Below are positions 62,037-64,000 of a stretch of DNA of 64,000 bases, piece by piece. Each line of letters begins with the position of its first letter. Position 1 is the first letter of the stretch. The notes below the pieces were generated by a model. The model saw nothing but the letters and a program-made list of their open reading frames with translations. It searched no databases and had not been told where the DNA came from. The translations under genes and the position numbers were made by a program. The stretch lies in assembly GCF_030730905.1 (NCBI RefSeq), contig NZ_JAVAMP010000002.1, forward strand, positions 558,001-622,000. Reading direction: 5' to 3'. This DNA comes from Chengkuizengella axinellae. GTDB lineage: Bacteria > Bacillota > Bacilli > Paenibacillales > KCTC-33759.

Positions 62037-62462
62037 ATGAAATTATCAGGTATAAATCATTTGTTGTTCTCCGTATCTAATCTAGAAAAATCGATTCATT
62101 TCTATTCAGAAGTATTTGGTGCAGAACCGTTGGTTAAAGGAAGAAAACTAGCGTATTTTGATCTAGATGGTTTATGGTTAGCATTAAATGAAGAAACAGA
62201 CATACCTAGGAATGAAATACATAGGTCGTACACACATATTGCTTTTTCAATTAAAGAGGAAGTCTTTGATGATAGTTTTAGAAGATTAAAACAATTTGAC
62301 GTAAATATATTGCCAGGACGTGAAAGAGATGGACGAGACAAACGTTCTATATATTTTACAGATCCTGATGGACATAAGTTTGAGTTTCATACTGGAACCT
62401 TAGATGATAGATTGGCTTATTATAGAGATGAAAAACATCATATGGAATTCTATAATGAGTAA
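62037..62462 (+). CDS. fosB: Metallothiol transferase FosB (fosfomycin resistance)
   Basis: 141 residues, one glyoxalase/VOC-fold chain that dimerises. [19 protein letters not shown] carries the first metal histidine, SYTHIAFSI the second, and [15 protein letters not shown] the glutamate. [16 protein letters not shown] is the fosfomycin- and bacillithiol-contacting loop. The sequence follows B. subtilis FosB closely from end to end, so the assignment is strong. It adds bacillithiol to the fosfomycin epoxide. AGGGAGG precedes the ATG by about 7-8 bases. Confidence 0.9.
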   Translation: MKLSGINHLLFSVSNLEKSIHFYSEVFGAEPLVKGRKLAYFDLDGLWLALNEETDIPRNEIHRSYTHIAFSIKEEVFDDSFRRLKQFDVNILPGRERDGRDKRSIYFTDPDGHKFEFHTGTLDDRLAYYRDEKHHMEFYNE

Positions 62463-62535
62463 GAAAACCACCCATCGGTGATCTGTCGAAGATGTCTTCG
62501 AATCCTTCTTTAATATATTCATATATTATAAAGCC

Positions 62536-62566
62536 AAACCCAGCAAAATGATTTTGCTGGGTTTTT
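62536..62566 (+). terminator. Intrinsic terminator after fosB
   Basis: AAACCCAGCAAAAT (62536-62549) and its reverse complement (62551-62564) form a near-continuous palindrome ending in a T-run. Its TTTTGCTGGGTTTT half also occurs at 35002-35015, in the large palindrome near 35 kb. Confidence 0.85.
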
Positions 62567-62758
62567 GAGGGATTAGCTTATGATGAAGGTAGTTGGATCA
62601 ACACAATAAGTATGCAGTAGGACTTATAGGATATATATATAAATAAGTTCAATTTTACCGACAAAAGTATAGTGTTATTATGTAGTTAGTACTCAATTCG
62701 TAATACTTTTGTTGGGTTAAAATATAATGTTTGAAGTTACACTTTCCTAAATATATTA

Positions 62759-62833
62759 CTACCCTAACAATTCTAAAACTGAGATAATGAAATTAAAAAA
62801 GGCTACAAAAAATTCAACCCAATCAAAATCCAT
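62759..62833 (-). CDS. 24-residue hydrophobic peptide ORF with a strong ribosome binding site
   Basis: AGGGAGGTGAACGAA directly ahead of an ATG on the minus strand starts a 24-codon frame (DFDWVEFFVAFFNFIISVLE core, then LLG and stop). The peptide is acidic at its N-terminus and otherwise very hydrophobic and aromatic. TATAAT about 60 bases upstream, with palindrome TTGTGCACAA (62886-62895) just after it, looks like a regulated promoter. It could be a small membrane peptide, a type I toxin-like peptide or a PSM-like peptide; none is proven. The rest of the gap 62463-63226 has no convincing gene. Confidence 0.5.
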   Translation of the reverse strand: MDFDWVEFFVAFFNFIISVLELLG

Positions 62834-63226
62834 TTCGTTCACCTCCCTAAAAAAGAGAAAACAATAACCACGCCTCTGAACTATATTGTGCACAACTATA
62901 ATTATACAATATTTTCTATAAATTTAAAATATTAGTTTTTTTAATAAACCCTATGATTAATCAACATCAATAGGAAAAGGGGAGCGATTGGATCCTATTT
63001 GATTTCTTTAATAGAGAATTATATGAAATTAGATGCTGAAAACGAGATTTTAAATGACCTCAATCTTATGCTAGAGCAGGTATCATTCAGTGAGAAATAT
63101 TGGGATTTTCCATGCCTGAAGTTTGCTTGATATAAATTATCTAAGAAAAAAAAGCAAAATACTTGAAGTATTGAATTGAAAAAGTTTATCATATTATTGA
63201 TGTAAAAATAGGAAGGAATGATATAT

Positions 63227-63784
63227 ATGGCAAGAACACCTTCAAACATGATTCCACTTCACTCAAAAGCACCAGATTTTAGTTTATTGGAGCCAGTAAC
63301 TGGTAATGAACGCACGTTAAAAGAATTGAAGTCTGATACTGCAACAGTTTTGATGTTTATTTGCAATCATTGTCCGTTTGTAAAACATGTGCAGGAGCAA
63401 TTGGTAAAATTAGCAAATGATTATATCCCTAAGGGAATATCTTTTATCGCGATTAGTTCTAATAATGTTGAGAATTATCCTGATGATTCGCCAGAAAAAA
63501 TGAAAGAGGATGCTGAACGTTTTGGGTATCCGTTTCCCTATTTATATGATGAAACACAGGAAGTAGCTAAGGCTTATGAAGCTGCATGTACACCAGACTT
63601 TTATATATACGATGGTGAATTAAAATGTGTATACAGAGGTCAGCTTGATGATTCACGTCCTGAAAATGGAAAACCAGTAACAGGGGAAGATATTCGAAGA
63701 GCGTTAGATCAAATCTTAAATGGAGAGTCTGTGGATGAGAAACAAAAGCCAAGCATAGGCTGTAACATCAAGTGGAAAGCGTAA
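63227..63784 (+). CDS. Thioredoxin-fold peroxiredoxin-like protein (AhpC/TSA-Redoxin family)
   Basis: About 185 residues. APDFSLLEPVTGNERTLKEL starts the fold and VLMFICNHCPFVKHVQEQL carries a CxxC-type pair. The rest (FIAISSNNVENYPDDSPEKM, TPDFYIYDGELKCVYRGQLDDSRPENGKPVTGEDIRRAL) matches the group of thioredoxin-family proteins with CNHCPFVK motifs found in many bacteria. Its physiological partner is unknown. AGGAAGGA directly before ATG 63218 means the start is ATG 63227. A second thioredoxin-like gene begins 4 bases after its stop. Confidence 0.85.
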   Translation: MARTPSNMIPLHSKAPDFSLLEPVTGNERTLKELKSDTATVLMFICNHCPFVKHVQEQLVKLANDYIPKGISFIAISSNNVENYPDDSPEKMKEDAERFGYPFPYLYDETQEVAKAYEAACTPDFYIYDGELKCVYRGQLDDSRPENGKPVTGEDIRRALDQILNGESVDEKQKPSIGCNIKWKA

Positions 63785-63787
63785 TGA

Positions 63788-64000
63788 ATGGAAGATATAT
63801 CAGAGAATCATTTTATAAATGTGCTTAACGATAAAAATGAATTTGCGTTGTTTATATTTACACCTATGTGTGGCACCTGCAAACTTGCAGAACGAATGCT
63901 GAATATCACTCTTCAAATGAAAGTAAATAAGACTGTATATAAAAGCAACATTAATTATTTGCCTCAATTAACAAAAACATATGAAATTACAAGTGTTCCA
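63788..64000 (+). CDS. Thioredoxin family protein, 3' end outside window
   Basis: The first 71 codons are visible. The redox motif TPMCGTCKLAERML has a CxxC pair near residue 31, and TYEITSVP at the window edge is the cis-proline region, so the thioredoxin fold is clear. It follows the preceding thioredoxin-fold gene by three bases and is surely co-transcribed with it. Length and C-terminus cannot be judged. Confidence 0.75.
   Translation, partial: MEDISENHFINVLNDKNEFALFIFTPMCGTCKLAERMLNITLQMKVNKTVYKSNINYLPQLTKTYEITSVP

Noticed and set aside
62963-63130. Plus-strand open frame ending ...EKYWDFPCLKFA
   Set aside because: About 50 codons are open and look protein-like, but there is no in-frame start with a suitable ribosome binding site. 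It may be a gene remnant; not enough to annotate.
63019-63249. Minus-strand ORF of 76 codons
   Set aside because: It overlaps the ribosome binding site and start of the thioredoxin-fold gene, has no ribosome binding site of its own and shows low-complexity aromatic sequence.

Overview
The window is AT-rich chromosomal DNA from a low-GC, Gram-positive bacterium, most likely a spore-former of the order Bacillales. Evidence: AGGAGG-type ribosome binding sites almost everywhere, frequent TTG/GTG starts, SLH-domain surface proteins, a bacillithiol-type FosB, a YtrA-type repressor with its operator, a cre (CcpA) site, lipoprotein signals and a nupNOPQ-like nucleoside importer. A Paenibacillaceae-like host is my guess from the mix of SLH proteins, copper-amine-oxidase-like stalk domains and a Tad-type pilus gene set; I cannot prove it. 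I saw no rRNA, tRNA, CRISPR array or intact transposon.

Layout. 1-2.3 kb: end of a Tad/Flp-type pilus locus (pseudopilin-like tail, prepilin peptidase, FHA membrane protein). 2.3-11.8 kb: small metabolic and resistance genes, including a lipoprotein metallo-hydrolase with a structured leader, an MFS exporter divergent from a TetR regulator with a clear operator, DinB, esterases, peptidase S51, a nucleotidyltransferase, an SDR and PhzF. 12-17.2 kb: two tandem SLH + GH18 surface glycosidases, one carrying five extra Ig-like repeats. 17.3-22.3 kb: a MOSC protein and a ytrABCD-like ABC operon behind a 49-bp palindromic operator. 22.7-26.5 kb: a 2-oxoacid:ferredoxin oxidoreductase built from two fusion polypeptides. 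26.8-31.6 kb: a complete BMP-type nucleoside ABC importer. 31.7-37.3 kb: a CAP-domain secreted protein, a lipase, DUF1499, a beta-hydroxyacid dehydrogenase, a phosphodiester glycosidase, and two large inverted repeats between genes.

37.5-44.8 kb (minus strand) is the most system-like region: an ECF sigma factor, a polytopic membrane protein that may be its anti-sigma factor, three paralogous ABC permeases and two nearly identical ATPases. A bipartite promoter (AAATC, 16 bp, CGTTATACTA or close variant) precedes the sigma gene and each ATPase-permease pair with identical spacing, so the sigma factor probably drives itself and both transporter copies.

47.5-53.3 kb (minus strand) holds a second unusual unit: a GntR regulator that resembles enterobacterial FadR along its whole length, followed by an alkyl-DHAP-synthase-like flavoenzyme, a GlpD-like dehydrogenase and an FGGY kinase. 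A TGGT-N3-ACCA FadR-type box overlaps a good sigma-A promoter ahead of the regulator, and a perfect cre site lies ahead of the enzymes. This suggests acyl-CoA-sensing, catabolite-repressed glycerolipid or ether-lipid metabolism.

53.5-57.7 kb: a small site-2-protease-like gene, a decayed dehydrogenase remnant, and a MoxR-DUF58 operon whose third protein lacks a transglutaminase domain. 57.7-60.8 kb: a LysR-TauE-GIY-YIG minus-strand operon divergent from a D-cysteine desulfhydrase-like gene. 61-64 kb: inositol monophosphatase family, a 51-aa membrane peptide, FosB, a 24-aa hydrophobic peptide ORF with a near-perfect ribosome binding site, and two thioredoxin-fold genes, the last cut by the window edge.
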